Positions 11,484 through 22,435 of a stretch of DNA of 64,000 nt are shown here, in pieces. The notes below the pieces were generated by a model that worked only from the letters and a program-made list of their open reading frames with translations, made no database searches and had not been told where the DNA came from. Source of the stretch: Erodium maritimum (lineage: Eukaryota > Streptophyta > Magnoliopsida > Geraniales > Geraniaceae); assembly GCA_963921825.1 (NCBI GenBank), contig OY997588.1, forward strand, positions 126,325,203 through 126,389,202, read 5' to 3'. Made by a program: the position numbers and the translations under genes. Numbering within the stretch: position 1 is the stretch's first letter; each line of letters opens with the position of its first letter.

Positions 11484-12230
11484 ACTTGACTTTGTTTACA
11501 TGGAACTGGTGATTTGTATAGCTTGTTACAACTTTCTACATTATTATTTATAAGGAGCTGATGTACATTTTCAAGTCTGCGAAAACCAATAGTAGATCAT
11601 CTGCTGAAGAAGTAGCAAAGAAGACACCTACAAAAACACCAAATTAAGAGTAGTCCAAGTGGACCAAGTAAGGATATATGTACAAAACAAAACAGGGCTT
11701 TACGTTGTTCTTGACTTGTTGTACTTGGCATCGATGTTGAGTAACAAAAACAAAAACACTGACTTTCTTCGCCAAGCAAAGTCAGCACCAGTAGTTTTCT
11801 TCGCCAAGCAAAGCCCATTACAATTTTAAGCCCAAGGGTCACACACAACTGACTTTTGTTGAGTAACAAAAACAAAATTAATGAAACTGTAAAAGAGAGA
11901 GGGTCCAAGCATGTGGGAGGTTGCTGTTGATGGAAGAAACCTGCAGATAGAGAGAGTTACAAGAATCATCACTGCACCCAACATCTCTTCTTTAATTTTC
12001 TTAATTTGAAATTATAAAGACACAGTAAGCTCAGGAGCTGCATGTGATTATGAAACTTCAATGTTGTTATCTTTTGATTACATCACACATCTGTCGCTCT
12101 GTATTTACGAGGCTTAAGATTATTGCACTACTGCAGATAATTATAACGTTATTATGTTAATATTGTCACACCGAAAATTTTTAGTCGAGGTTGTGATCCT
12201 AGGACGCAACTTGGTGTAAGAAGCCTAATA
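11484..12230 (-). promoter_or_regulatory. Upstream region of P450 gene 2, duplicated at gene 3
   Basis: This sequence aligns by eye with 21062-21890 upstream of gene 3. Shared phrases include TTGACTTTGTTTACA next to the start codon, GAAACTGTAAAAGAGAGAGGG, GTGGGAGGTTGCTGTTGATG and CAACATCTCTTCTTTAATTT. The two copies differ by insertions and deletions of tens of bases. The sequence therefore contains the promoter carried along in the duplication. I cannot assign a TATA box or factor sites with confidence. A 103-codon minus-strand frame here is not supported as a gene. Confidence 0.6.
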
Positions 12231-12429
12231 ATCTTCATGGGTTATGCCGGTAACCTCTCGCTGGACGAATGGCTTCTCTCTCTTCTCTCCTAACATCACG
12301 ATTTGGCCGGAGATCCAAATTCAATGGACTTTTTGAAGGGGTGACGGTGGTGTTGGGGTCAATAGTGACGGTGTTGAACCAAGTATTAACAATTCGGAAG
12401 GTTCAAAGCGTCTTGCATCCAAGGTTCGG

Positions 12430-13565
12430 ATGCGAAAGGTTTTGACAAAGATGGTTCAGATCCGAAAGGGTTCGACAAAAAAGAAAGCGAAGAAGAGCGT
12501 CCATGTTGCGGATCATGGCCATGGTCGCCGAACTAAAAGGAAGAGGAGGCGGCAGGTCGCAACCTCTTCTTTGTCTACAGATGCGACATGGTCTGAAGCC
12601 ACTGCTTCGCGGGATAAACCGGAGTTAGCTTTAGTTTGCCGTGGGGGTACAAAGACACATCGAATCTCTGATCAACCGGTAGCACCAAAGGCTATTCGTC
12701 GGCCTCGGGCAGGGAGAAACGGTCGGTTCATTGAACAAGAGGACGAGGTTTTTGTGAACAGCTTACCGTTCGAAGCATCGGAAGAATGGACCCGAAATAT
12801 ATTCAGTCCCTTTGGTACGATCGTGTCAGTAAGCGTTCCAAAACGACCGAGCCGAAGCCATCGTTATTTCGGTTTTGTTCGCTTTGATTCCAAAGAGGTA
12901 GTCGCCAAAGCGATTGAGGTCTTGAACGGTTTTAAGATCGATGGCTATGTGTTATTTGTTGCTACGACATGGCGTCGCCGGAGTCCAGTAGCTCTGTTGA
13001 TTGACTGCGTGACTCAGAGCACATACTCTGTTTCGGGAGCCCTGAAACAGAGCATCCACGGGCAGCTGCTGGAATCGCTATCTTCCCCGGTGAATCGTAT
13101 CAAAGAGGGGGTGGATGATCAGGGCACTTTAGATATCGATTTGGGAGTGCAGGAGGCTGGTGGGACGACTGCAGGTACCGGGGACTAGCCGGAGACTGTT
13201 CACGACGTGGATCAGGTGATTTCAAAATCCCCGTCTGTTACGGGTGAGATTGGATTGGGACGCGATTCCCTCGATCTCGAAGAGAATGAGATCGAGATAC
13301 CTGATTTCTCTCGATCTTGTTCCAGTGATCGTTTTGAACGCATGGAGGAAGACGCGTCTATTGTTGGAGGGCCTAGGTCTGCACATGTTGGCATGGATGG
13401 TCCTGCGACTAAGCCGACTCAAGCTGGTGCGAATGGGCGTATTTCTGGGCCGATTCAAACTGGTGAGGATGGGTCTGAGTTTGGGCCTATTCAACATTCC
13501 AGCCCTAACTCGTCTGCAGGCCAACCTGCACAGCAGATGGCATCTCCGTGGAAGGATGCTCTCGT
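12430..13565 (+). pseudogene. RRM ORF of element 1, interrupted
   Basis: The frame opens with a very basic N-terminus (STKKKAKKS, RRTKRKRRRQ), then an RRM at about 12745-12985 with EVFVNSLPF (RNP-2) and YFGFVRFD (RNP-1), then a polar, probably disordered region. One in-frame TAG lies at 13186-13188. The coding sequence is cut at 13565 by element 2 and its C-terminus lies at about 18430-18624, ending HGTDAWTTIR then TGA. Without the insertion the frame would be about 440 codons. The basic N-terminus plus RRM fits an RNA-binding ORF1-type protein. Now non-functional. Confidence 0.7.
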
Positions 13566-13720
13566 TTTTTTTTTGGATAAGCGCGAAAATTTTTATTAAG
13601 AAAAAATCAGATCCAAGCAGGATCTAACCAAAGGCAACCATTACAAAAGAGCTCACAGCAGGAGCTGCGGGAACAAACCCGAAACAAAACAAAAATGAAT
13701 ACTAAATCACCCTTCAGTAG

Positions 13721-16700
13721 TGTAAGAACCGCCCCCGGTCGATCCCGGTCGAACCAGTGAACTTTGGCGAAGTTTGACTTCGGTTGGAAAAGTCAACCGA
13801 TGACTCCGGGAGTCATTCGGGACCTTTTCGGGGCCCAAAAAGCTTAGCCGTCATCATGATTAGCTTAGTTGGGCCATTTCCTTTCGTTTGACTGTAATAT
13901 TGGAAAAGTCAAATTTTGGTCAAATCCGAACTTTTTATCGACTAAATACGATTTAATTTGGACTGTTGGAAATTAATTGAAGGAGAGTGCTCCCCACTAG
14001 GACACATGTCCTTAGTGGCTTGGAGGAAAAGAAAATAGCCTTCAATGACCTTCATACCCCCACTAGTTGTCCTTAAAGGGATAAGAATTAAAGGGTTTTT
14101 GGTCTTTTCAACACACTAGGTCATTTAATGCAATTGGATGACACAAATCAGCTCATTTCTACTTGTTGCAGCCGAATAGTGCTAGAGAGAGAGCGAGAGA
14201 GAGGAGCAACCTTGCTTGAGGAAGAAGAAAGGGAGAGAAATGAGCCATCTTCAAGGCTTTTCTTCATCAAAACATCTCCAAATTCATCTTTTCTTCACCA
14301 TCTAACCATCCTAAAGGTTTGTACACTCTTAGTTTCTCACTTCAATCACTTTCTAGTTTTGGGTTTTTGTGGGTTTTGCTAGAACTTGAAGAACTTGCTT
14401 CCTTGATTGTTAGAGGTTGGTCTTGGAGAAGAATTAGTGAAGAATAGGTTGGTTTTTGTTGTGTTGGTTGAAGTTTTGATGGAACCCATTGAGGGTGTTG
14501 AAGTTTGAGGGTTTTTGATGACTGTTTTGGAGCTTGGTGATGTTGAAAATGGAGATTTTGGTGTGGTTTTCGCAGTTTTCGAGTTGGGGAAGAAAGGGGA
14601 AAAGTTGTCCTGGTTCGGCACGGAAGGTGACCGGAAGAGGGCCACGTTCCGGCACGGCACGCGGCACGGAACGGACCAGGTACCGGCACGGTACGTGGCG
14701 CGGAACGGTCCTGACTCCGGCACGGCACCTCGCACGGTGCGTGTCTGATTCCGGGCCGGTGTGTTGCGCGGTCCGTGTCTGGTTCCGGGTCGGTGTGTGA
14801 CGCGGTCCGTGTCTGGCTCCGGGCCGGTACGTGACACGCTTCGGTTCTGGTTCCGGGCCGGACTATGGTACGGGTCGGGTCAGATTCCGGGCCTGATTTC
14901 CGGAACTGTGGGTCATTCGAATTGGGCCTAGTTCGGGCCAAATTCATTCCTTGGCCCTAGTGTTGTAATTAGAGCGTTTTGAGGTAGATTAATTTAGAGA
15001 CCGTCTTGTTTAGTTATTAATTTTAGTTGTTTGTGATCCAAGACCGTGGACCCGATCTCGAGGAAAGAAGAAGACTTTGGGACCCGTGAGAAGACGGAGA
15101 GGAAGCTAGCCCGGACGTCAGCAGCTAGGAGTATTGTTCGTGGAAGACTTCGAGGTAGGGAAAATACCAACTCCTCTCTTAGTTTAGATAACGCTAATAG
15201 TATGCCTATAGGAGAATAATAACCGGAAATATCCTAGTTTGCATATAGGATGTGACTCACTAGAATAATCGTTTTTCAATTACAATAATAACCGGACGAG
15301 TCTAGTATGCATGCAGTATGTGATTCACTAGTGCGATCGCTTTCAATACTTGGGAAATTGTCGTGCTGGTAGAATGGCCATGACGATCTTTAGGATTGTT
15401 TGTGATTGCCTCATTTGTCGTGCTTGCTTAGTCTTTAGGTTAAGATAAGAGTCAAACTAAACTAGATAAATATTGATGATTGTGATATGAACCGTTGATC
15501 CGTTTTATGATTTAATGAATGAATGTTTGAATGATTGATTGAATGAATGCTTGAATTAATGATTGAATGAATGCTTGAATGTAAATTGATTGTGCCAAAT
15601 GGTATGATCGGGTGAGTGATAGACCGATGGGACGTGGTTGGTAAGTATGCCGGTAAGTGTGATTATTAATATGTGTTCTTTGTGGCGTGTTGTGGTAAGA
15701 TTGTGAGTTGCTAAGCTTTGATTGTACTATGACTGTTGGTATGTTGCTCTCTTGTGTGTGAGTTAAGAGGAGTTGTGTTCCGGTATGGTACCTACACCGA
15801 GGGGGTATGCCGGTGTGGGGTAGTACCTAGGCCGATGACTTGTGATCCGGTATGGTACCTACATCGAGGGGGTACGCCGTGTTGGTTACCACCATAGCCG
15901 AGAGTTTGTGTTCAACCTGATGTGAATCCTAGGAAGACGTCTAGGCCGAAGGGAATTCCGGTACGACGCGAGATTGTTTATCCTGCGGGGATGGTTATTT
16001 GTTGCTTCACCCCAGGTGTATGCGTCCTGCGGGAGCATTCCTGGCAGTTTATCCTGTTTCGCCCGATGATCTATGGTCCTTTGGGGACATTTCCAAGAAT
16101 CCCGACGATATGTGTCCCTTCAGGGATGGTTCCGATAGCCCTGATGTATGTGTCTCCTCTGGACCGAGGGAAAATCCGACATGACATAAAGACTAATTGT
16201 GGATCGGAATATTGTATCCGACATGACACAAGGACTAATTGTGAATCGGAGTATTGTTGTTTAAGTTATCGACGTGACGTTTAAATGTTCTCTCTTTAGT
16301 TGTTTTATTCAATATTACACTGCCTTTCCTTAATTTTCTTGTGTTACTGTTTTACGTTAAGCATTGAACTTCTTATTGTTCTCTATTTATAACATCTTGT
16401 TGGTTAATCGTACTAATTGTAATTTGTGGCTAATTGTTCTAATTCAGCTTAATACCAAAGCGGAGCTTTCTTTTACTTTATTATTATTTTCCCTACTAAG
16501 TGTAAGCTCACCCCCTTCGTTTGTTTACTGTTTGTACAAGCTTACTTGGTGAGTAGTTTCTAGAGTTGGGCTCGAGGCTCGTGAGCTTCTGGGAGAGTCC
16601 GGGTGGAGTTGATGTTAGAGACGTATTTTACCGCTGTATTGAACCTTGTTTTATTATATCCTGAGATTTGACTTGTCACATCGGTTTTGGATCCTGTTTT

Positions 16701-16828
16701 ATCAAAGTTATTTAATTGGAACTGATTTTGGAGATTCAAATTGGTTAAAGTTTACTTTTATCATCTTTATTTAATTGTTAAGTGATTCACGTTTCAAGTC
16801 CGGTCAAAACCGGATTTGGGGCGTGACA
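13721..16828 (+). mobile_element. Solo LTR, family S copy 1 (3.1 kb)
   Basis: The unit begins TGTAAGAACCGCC and ends GGGGCGTGACA, with the 5-bp direct repeat AGTAG at 13716-13720 and 16829-16833. TG..CA ends and a 5-bp duplication are the LTR-retrotransposon signature. There is no primer binding site, gag or pol, so it is read as a solo LTR left by recombination; a non-coding LARD-like unit is the alternative. A second copy in reverse orientation lies at 36592-39843 and shares several internal phrases. A GA-rich leader-like segment at about 14180-14240 suggests transcription on the plus strand. Long LTRs of this kind are common in Tekay/Del-type Ty3/gypsy elements; that assignment is inference. 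Confidence 0.75.
14730..14880. repeat. GC-rich tandem repeat in solo LTR copy 1
   Basis: About four diverged units of 35-38 bases, each with a form of GGTCCGTGTCTGGTTCCGGG then CCGGTGTGTGACGC. The array makes spurious open frames on both strands. The reverse-oriented copy has GC-rich DNA at the corresponding place (about 38840-38960) but not clearly the same array. Confidence 0.6.
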
Positions 16829-16854
16829 AGTAGTCCACTCTTCACCTTCCGAAG

Positions 16855-18411
16855 TTAAAGTCGGATCGTCAAAGGCTTTAGCTGCATGAGCAAGCTGAGC
16901 GGCTTGAGTTTGTACACAGCTTGAACGGAAACTATTGGCAACAGTCTGAGAATGTCCACAGGATTTATAAATCTCTCTCGACTCCCAGAATGAGTTGATT
17001 TGACATGAACGGTATAGTAATCACATAAGAACTTGGGAGGCTGACTTTGACGATTCGAAATTCGGGTAAGCTGCTTCGAATGACGTCCCTTGTTCAAAGG
17101 TTTAGAAGGTTTAAGTAGAATCTCGTTCCAAGGACTATACCGTTGTTCCCCATCCGGTGCACTAGAATTCTCGACATGAGATTGCGCAAGCCCGAAGACT
17201 TGAGTTCCCAAAACAATTGGGTTCTGTAAAGGAATTGTACTTAGCTGGCCCAACTCAGCAACCTGAGCCATTATCATCAACCACATCCACTGGGCCGAAC
17301 TAATCAGGCCCAATCGCAAGCCCATTCGAAGTCATTCCATCAACCCCTATGTCGCTCGGAGCGCGTGCCGCCAGAACTTCGTCTACAGTCTCAGTCGCAG
17401 CATCTGTAACCACCAAATCACCAACACCTCACACGATTCACGGAGTCACGTATTTCTCGTTCAAACCCTGTGCTCGCTGGAGAATCAGGATTGGTAATTT
17501 GAATTTCCGACGAAACTGAACCAACCTGCAGCTTCGATCGATCTTCCACCATGGTCGAATTTACGGAAATCTCGGAATTACGATTTCTAGAGATTGGGTC
17601 TGGGATCTCACCGGAATTGGACGCTGGCGAACGAACCACACCAACCCCATTGATGGCGAGAATAGGAACGTCCTACTCCTCTGGTACGACGACCAACCTC
17701 GAAATCACGCCAGGAACTGCTCCTATGATCCTCTGTTTTAGAGGTCCAATCTGCTTTCCTGATTCAACAGAAGAACCTGCAAAAATACTCCGACGGGCAG
17801 GCCGAGCTAGATGCTCCATTTATTTTGTATCCATTCATGCTATCTACTGCCTGGGATGCTGTGGAATCAGTCGTGAACATGACGAAACCGAAGTAACGAC
17901 CTCCTATGTTTGGCCTACGAGGAACGGAGCAGGAGAGAATCGAACAGAATGGACCAAACACATTCTGCACCCATTCTTCCGAGGTCTCGAAAGGTAGATT
18001 GCTAATGAAAATTTGGTTGGGGATTACCATGTTGCGTGAAACACGAGAGCGTTTCTCGACCTAAACAGAGCATGGCTGAATCTCATTTCCAACCTGTTTA
18101 TCAATGGCAGAGACAGGGGCTTGGACATCTATGGTGAAGACGTTTCCTGAACCCCCGTTGACAGAATCTCGATGCCGTGGACGGTGCAGACAAGATTTGT
18201 CACCATCAAGTTGGGTTTTATCACCTGGACGTCGCTTCTTCGGTTTGGCTACAGAGTTTAGCTTGACCGGTCGATCCACTCCCTTCCTCTTCTCTACCGG
18301 CACCGTCCTCTCAATGGCTACAAATTCACGATATAAAGAGAGTAAACCTGTACATAACGAGAGAAAGGATGGAGGAGCCATAATTTCGTCCTCGTTTTTG
18401 TTCCTTGCCAT
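16855..18411 (-). pseudogene. Broken RRM ORF of element 2
   Basis: The N-terminus MARNKNEDEIMAPPSFLSL begins near 18411. The RRM lies at about 18018-17815 (IFISNLPFETSEEW as RNP-2, RYFGFVMF as RNP-1). A serine-rich middle follows, then the family block SPWNEILLKPSKP and FLCDYYTVHV..FINPVDI near 17140-16950. Several stops and frame changes separate the parts. The RRM is closest in wording to those of element 1 and copy C, which fixes family membership. Confidence 0.65.
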
Positions 18412-18830
18412 CTTGATGAGCTTTTTATACTTTCGAAACGTGTGAGCTGTCCCCCTAAGCACTTGACGAAATTTTATACCTTGGGAAATAAATCAAAGGT
18501 CTCTGATAGACAACGGTATGTCCGTCCCGTCGATATTGGGAAACAGGTTGAGCAAGTCCGAAATGAAAAAACTCAAGCCGTAGTTCCGTCTCATGGTACC
18601 GATGCATGGACTACAATTCGTTGATCGAAAGGCGAGGATTGGTGGGGTTTTCTCTGTTCTCGGTTTTTTGTTCCTTGTTTTCTTTTTATGAAAAGACTAG
18701 GCCTTTTGCCTTCCTTTGCTAGAGCCCTTTTATTATCGTTGGTTCTCATCCTACATTTTCTTGAAACAGTACATTCTGATTTCCTTTTGGAATCAATCTT
18801 ACTAATAAATTTTTGAGCTTGTCAATAAAT

Positions 18831-18979
18831 ATCTTCATGGGTTATGAAAGAGCAGCAGGTCAGGGTTCAACCCAATTGAAAACAACTAGTCTCACCAATT
18901 CCAACAGAACCAACTTCCACCTTCAAATCCTTGTCTGAAAGAGACATTAGATTGTTACATATCACAACCAGGTCTGTGT
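18831..18979. repeat. Duplicated block X, copy A
   Basis: From GGGTTATGAAAGAGCAGCAGG to GGTCTGTGTA this block is nearly identical to 21898-22037. In the duplicated unit it follows the P450 promoter. Here it is separated from gene 2's promoter by element 1. It ends exactly where the gene 3 flank (CTACAAGTGCATAG) starts, marking the duplication junction near 18979. No coding potential. Confidence 0.75.
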
Positions 18980-19024
18980 ACTACAAGTGCATAGTAATGA
19001 TTTCATTGGGATCGACGTTAGATT

Positions 19025-21061
19025 TTATAGAGCATGGAGAATGATCTGCATCCTGTGCTGCGGGGAAGTAGTGAGAAGCTGAACCGAAGAGTGCACATAA
19101 TTCGGGGAAGGAGTAAACCTATAGCGTTGCAGAATCATCGAGAGTGCAATCTTCACTTCATTAGTTGCTAAGTTGAGTCCAACACAAAACCGAGGTCCCA
19201 ATCCAAATGGGATGTATGCAGCAGTATTGTTTTTGATAGCTTTAGCCACACCATCTGCAAATCTCTCTGGTTTGAAAACCAGAACATCTTCTCCCCATAT
19301 TTTCGGGTTATGGTGAAGAACTAGGCTCGGGATAGAAACTTCCATGTTAGCCGGAACAATCACATTTCCCAATTTGACCTCCTTTGTAGCTATTCTTAGA
19401 ATATTAGCAACAGGTGAATATAACCTTAGAGATTCACTTATGATCATTCCCATCTACATACCAAACAAAGAAGAAGAAAAACTCAGAATAATCAGATGAG
19501 ATGACTAGTCTATAGGTCATGTGTTACTTACAGTTGCTAATCTTGCAATTCCATGTGGAGTAGGGTTTCGATCTCCAAACAACTCAACAACTTCAGCTCT
19601 GGCTTTGTCTTGCCAATCTTGATGAATGGCCAGAAGAAGAACGGTCGAGTTGAGTAAACTCAAGATTGTTTCTTGTCCAGCAAGGTAAAAAGTCTTGCAC
19701 TCATCAACCATGTCATCCACTGAAATTTTCTTACATTTTTCGTCACTGTGATGAGCACTTACAAGCAATCCGAGAAAGTCACTGCCATAGCTCTCTGCCT
19801 CACCACTCATCACCCTCCCCTCTCTTTTCCTAATCAACTTGATCACATTGTCTCTTATCCCTTGTTCGAGTCTTTCTGCTTCCACATCGTCCTTCGTCTT
19901 CACTAATTTTATGAATCCACATAAAACATAGTTGTAGAGCTACTTGATGAATGATAAACATGGATGAGTTAGGACAATTCCTTACCCCATTCCTAGAATT
20001 CTGACATTTAATTCAGTTCTGAAAACTACAGCACCCAACTTCATGAGCATATCAAATATGTTTTCGCCTTCTGAGTAGCTGCTTCCAAAAGCTGTCCTTG
20101 AAATGGCTTCCGATGTCAAGAGCTTGAATTCTTGAAAAACATCAATCTCCTTCCCTACATGGTTTCTCCATCGTTCGAGCATCATCTCCACGCTAGCAAT
20201 CATGGCCGGGGTCATACTCTGCATAAACATTGTACTAATTAATAATTTGTTATACAACATCTTGATGGCATAACAAAATATTCAGCTTACTTTCAAGCTC
20301 TCTGCATGGAAAGCATGGTTGGCGAGTTTTCGTTGCTTCACCCACTTTTCACCTTTGGATGTGACAAGTCCATCTCCTATGAGCTTTTTGGTATGGCCTT
20401 TTAATTCTGATTTAGAGAATACACCATCTCTGTTGTTGAGGACCTCTTTAATCAGCTCGGGATCGGTGACTACCAGTTGAGCTTGAGGACCAATCCAGTT
20501 GAGGAAGCAATTTCCTGCATCAACACTCAACAAAGTTTTTTCTTTATAAGCTCGAAAAATTTTATTAGAAAAAATGAGATCCAAGCAGGATCTAACCAAA
20601 AGCAACCATTATAAGGTAGCTCTTAAAAAGAGTTGTGGGAACAAAACCCGAAACAAAAACAAAAAGGATCACAAAATGACCCGTGACCCACTCTTCACCT
20701 TCCGAGGTGAAGGTCAGATCATCAAAAGCTTTAGTTGCATGAGTAAGTACATTTATAAGATAAGTACATGTACAGGCTTATGAAATCATTAGTTACCGTA
20801 AAGCCGCATCCATGAGTAAGTGTGGGGCATAACTTTGGGCACTATGTCATTTGATAGTTCCATAGGAGTGGCCATAGCTTCATCTCTCATTCTGATTACT
20901 TCTTTCATGCTGCCATGGAAAAATCTGTAACAAGGGCCTTTGATTCCTTGTGATGCCATCAGTTTCTGTATGCGATTTGGAGCCCACCATAGCTTGTCAG
21001 AGACCTTGAAGAGGATGAACAGGAAGCTCAAAAACAGAGCACTAAGGAGATAAATAGCCAT
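19025..21061 (-). CDS. Cytochrome P450, CYP749A-like (gene 3), probably impaired
   Basis: Tandem duplicate of gene 2. Exons by alignment: 21061-20797, 20514-20291, 20218-19986, 19910-19532, 19453-19025, with the same lengths as gene 2 (265, 224, 233, 379, 429). Anchor, AGQET with Ile for the last Thr (AGQETI), ESLR, PERF and FGLGPRFCVG are readable, and the five exons contain no stop. Two oddities. Intron 1 is 282 bases against 69 in gene 2 because a retroposon tail sits in it. The junction before exon 4 reads ATTCATAAAATTAG, where gene 2 has TTTTAG then AAAATTTG, so the expected AG acceptor is gone; the nearby AGs at ATTAG and AAGTAG shift the frame or bring in a stop. It may be a recent pseudogene or give a shortened product. 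The I-helix threonine change is a further warning. Confidence 0.75.
20536..20746 (-). mobile_element. 5'-truncated RRM retroposon tail in P450 intron 1
   Basis: About 210 bases absent from the matching intron of gene 2. The left end has a T-run and then TATAAGCTCG..GAGATCCAAGCAGGATCTAACC, nearly the same as 13570-13640. The right part encodes EGEEWVTGH-like C-terminal sequence also seen at 16840-16860. It is the last 210 bases of the RRM retroposon, inserted in the gene's own orientation. Confidence 0.8.
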
Positions 21062-21897
21062 ACTTGACTTTGTTTACACGGAACTGGTAATTGTATAGCT
21101 TGTTACAACTTTCTACATTATTACTTATAAGGAGCTGATGAACATTTTCAAGTCTGCAAAACCAATAGATAGATCATTCGCTGAAGAAGTAGCGAAGAAG
21201 ACACCTACAAAAACACCAAATAAAGAGTAGTCCAAGTGTTTACGTTGTTCTTGTACATGGACGGCATCGTACCAAGTGTTTCTAGAACAAAAGTGGTCGA
21301 TGTTTGTATTGTAGATTTTGACCAATGAAAAAGTAGCACCAGTAGTTTTGTTCGTTACAATTTAAGCCCAAGGGTCACACACAGCTGACTTTTGATGGGT
21401 CAGCTTTTAAGGTAGATTGATGTTTAACAAAAACAAATTAATGAAATAAATACATGAAACTGTAAAAGAGAGAGGGTCCATGCATGTGGGAGGTTGCTGT
21501 TGATGGAAGAAACCTGCAGATAGATAGAGAGAGCTAACCACACCATCATCCCATGTGAGTTGCAAGAATCATCACTGCACCCAACATCTCTTCTTTAATT
21601 TTCTTAATTTGAAACAATAAAGAGACAGTAAGCTCAGAAGCTGCACGTGATTATGAAACTTCAATGTTGTTCTCTTCTGATTACATCACTCATCTGCCGC
21701 TCTGTATTTACGAGGCTTAAGATTATTCACTACTGCAGATATTTATAATATTATTATGTTAATATTGTCACACCGAAAATACTAAGATTAAGGTTGTAGT
21801 GTTGTGTTTTACTGTTTCAGACAAGTATCTAGCTTACTATTTATTGAATTATTTCTGTCGCCTCTTAGACATATGTAAGAAGCCCAATTAATCTTGA
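21062..21897 (-). promoter_or_regulatory. Upstream region of P450 gene 3
   Basis: The counterpart of 11484-12230 (see there for shared phrases). It continues to the uninterrupted junction GAAGCCCAATTAATCTTGATGG, where copy A carries element 1. Copy-specific sequence of roughly 40-60 bases lies near 21230-21330. No gene of its own is supported; a 66-codon minus frame is chance. Confidence 0.55.
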
Positions 21898-22037
21898 TGG
21901 GTTATGAAAGAGCAGCAGGTCAAGGTTCAACCCAATTGAAAACAACTAGTCTCACCAATTCCAACACAACCAACTTCCACCTTCAAATCCTTGTCTGAAA
22001 GAGACATTAGATTGTTACATATCACAACCAGATCTGT
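21898..22037. repeat. Duplicated block X, copy B
   Basis: Near-identical partner of 18839-18979, here joined directly to the gene 3 upstream region. It marks the right end of the P450 tandem duplication. Confidence 0.75.
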
Positions 22038-22435
22038 GTAAGAAACAAAAATGTCCATGTCACGAAAACTGGACAAGCGAGCCGCCTGTCGGTCTGCAAA
22101 TGGGAGGTTTGGTGAGAGAGATGGGGATGGTCAAGGTTGGTGGTAGCTGCACCCACCTTCTCCATGGAGGAAATATCAAACATCAAGCTAGTCTTCCTCC
22201 ACTAACAGACCAAACAACATGGTCATACAACAAAAGAATAGAGATCAAGACTAGGAATTTTTATTAACAAAGGTTACATAGTTTTACCTATGTCCAACGT
22301 CATATTGGATCCACTATTTGTGTAACTTTCTTCCTATGCTCATGTTCCTAATTCTGTAAGCCGGAATACTTAGTTTGAGGGGGTTTCTATGTACAAGTGG
22401 AAATGAGTTAGGATGAGAGTCTGTGTTAATTTCTC
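22038..22435. other. Spacer and 3' region of the ACR4-like gene
   Basis: The 3' untranslated region of the minus-strand ACR4-like gene lies in the right part. No clear poly(A) signal can be fixed. Nothing else is seen. Confidence 0.5.

Larger units (their letters stand above)
13566..18425 (-). mobile_element. RRM-type retroposon, element 2 (inside element 1)
   Basis: A T-run at 13566-13577 is the A-tail of a minus-strand element, followed by the family 3' untranslated region (GATCCAAGCAGGATCTAACC, GGAACAAACCCGAAAC). That region stops at 13720 and resumes at 16829 on the far side of a solo LTR. The coding part runs to an ATG near 18411. Without the LTR the element is about 1.75 kb, matching element 1. 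The left flank GATGCTCTCGTTT and right flank GATGAGCTTTTT are similar but not identical, so the target-site duplication is uncertain. The 5' end is very close to the start codon, so the leader may be truncated. Confidence 0.7.
12247..18830 (+). mobile_element. RRM-type retroposon, element 1 (outer member of nest)
   Basis: A perfect 16-bp direct repeat, ATCTTCATGGGTTATG, stands at 12231-12246 and 18831-18846, so the whole span is one insertion plus what later entered it. Element sequence is 12247-13565 and about 18426-18830, together about 1.72 kb. It has a short leader (12247-12429), an RRM reading frame, a 3' untranslated region of about 200 bases, and the 3' end AATAAATTTTTGAGCTTGTCAATAAAT. 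There is no LTR and no reverse transcriptase. The right flank continues with a block that also follows gene 3 at 21898, so this insertion happened after the P450 duplication. Mobilisation by another LINE's enzyme is inferred. Confidence 0.8.

Noticed and set aside
12745-12985. RRM domains as host splicing-factor genes
   Set aside because: The same whole unit recurs three times with A-tails, and one copy has a 16-bp target duplication, so these are retroposons.
14342-14947. 201-codon minus-strand frame rich in Pro, Arg and Thr
   Set aside because: It is produced by the GC-rich tandem repeat inside a solo LTR; other frames there are equally open.
18855-18870. tRNA-like B box (GGTTCAACCC) in block X, also at 21917
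   Set aside because: No A box at the right distance and no cloverleaf could be drawn.
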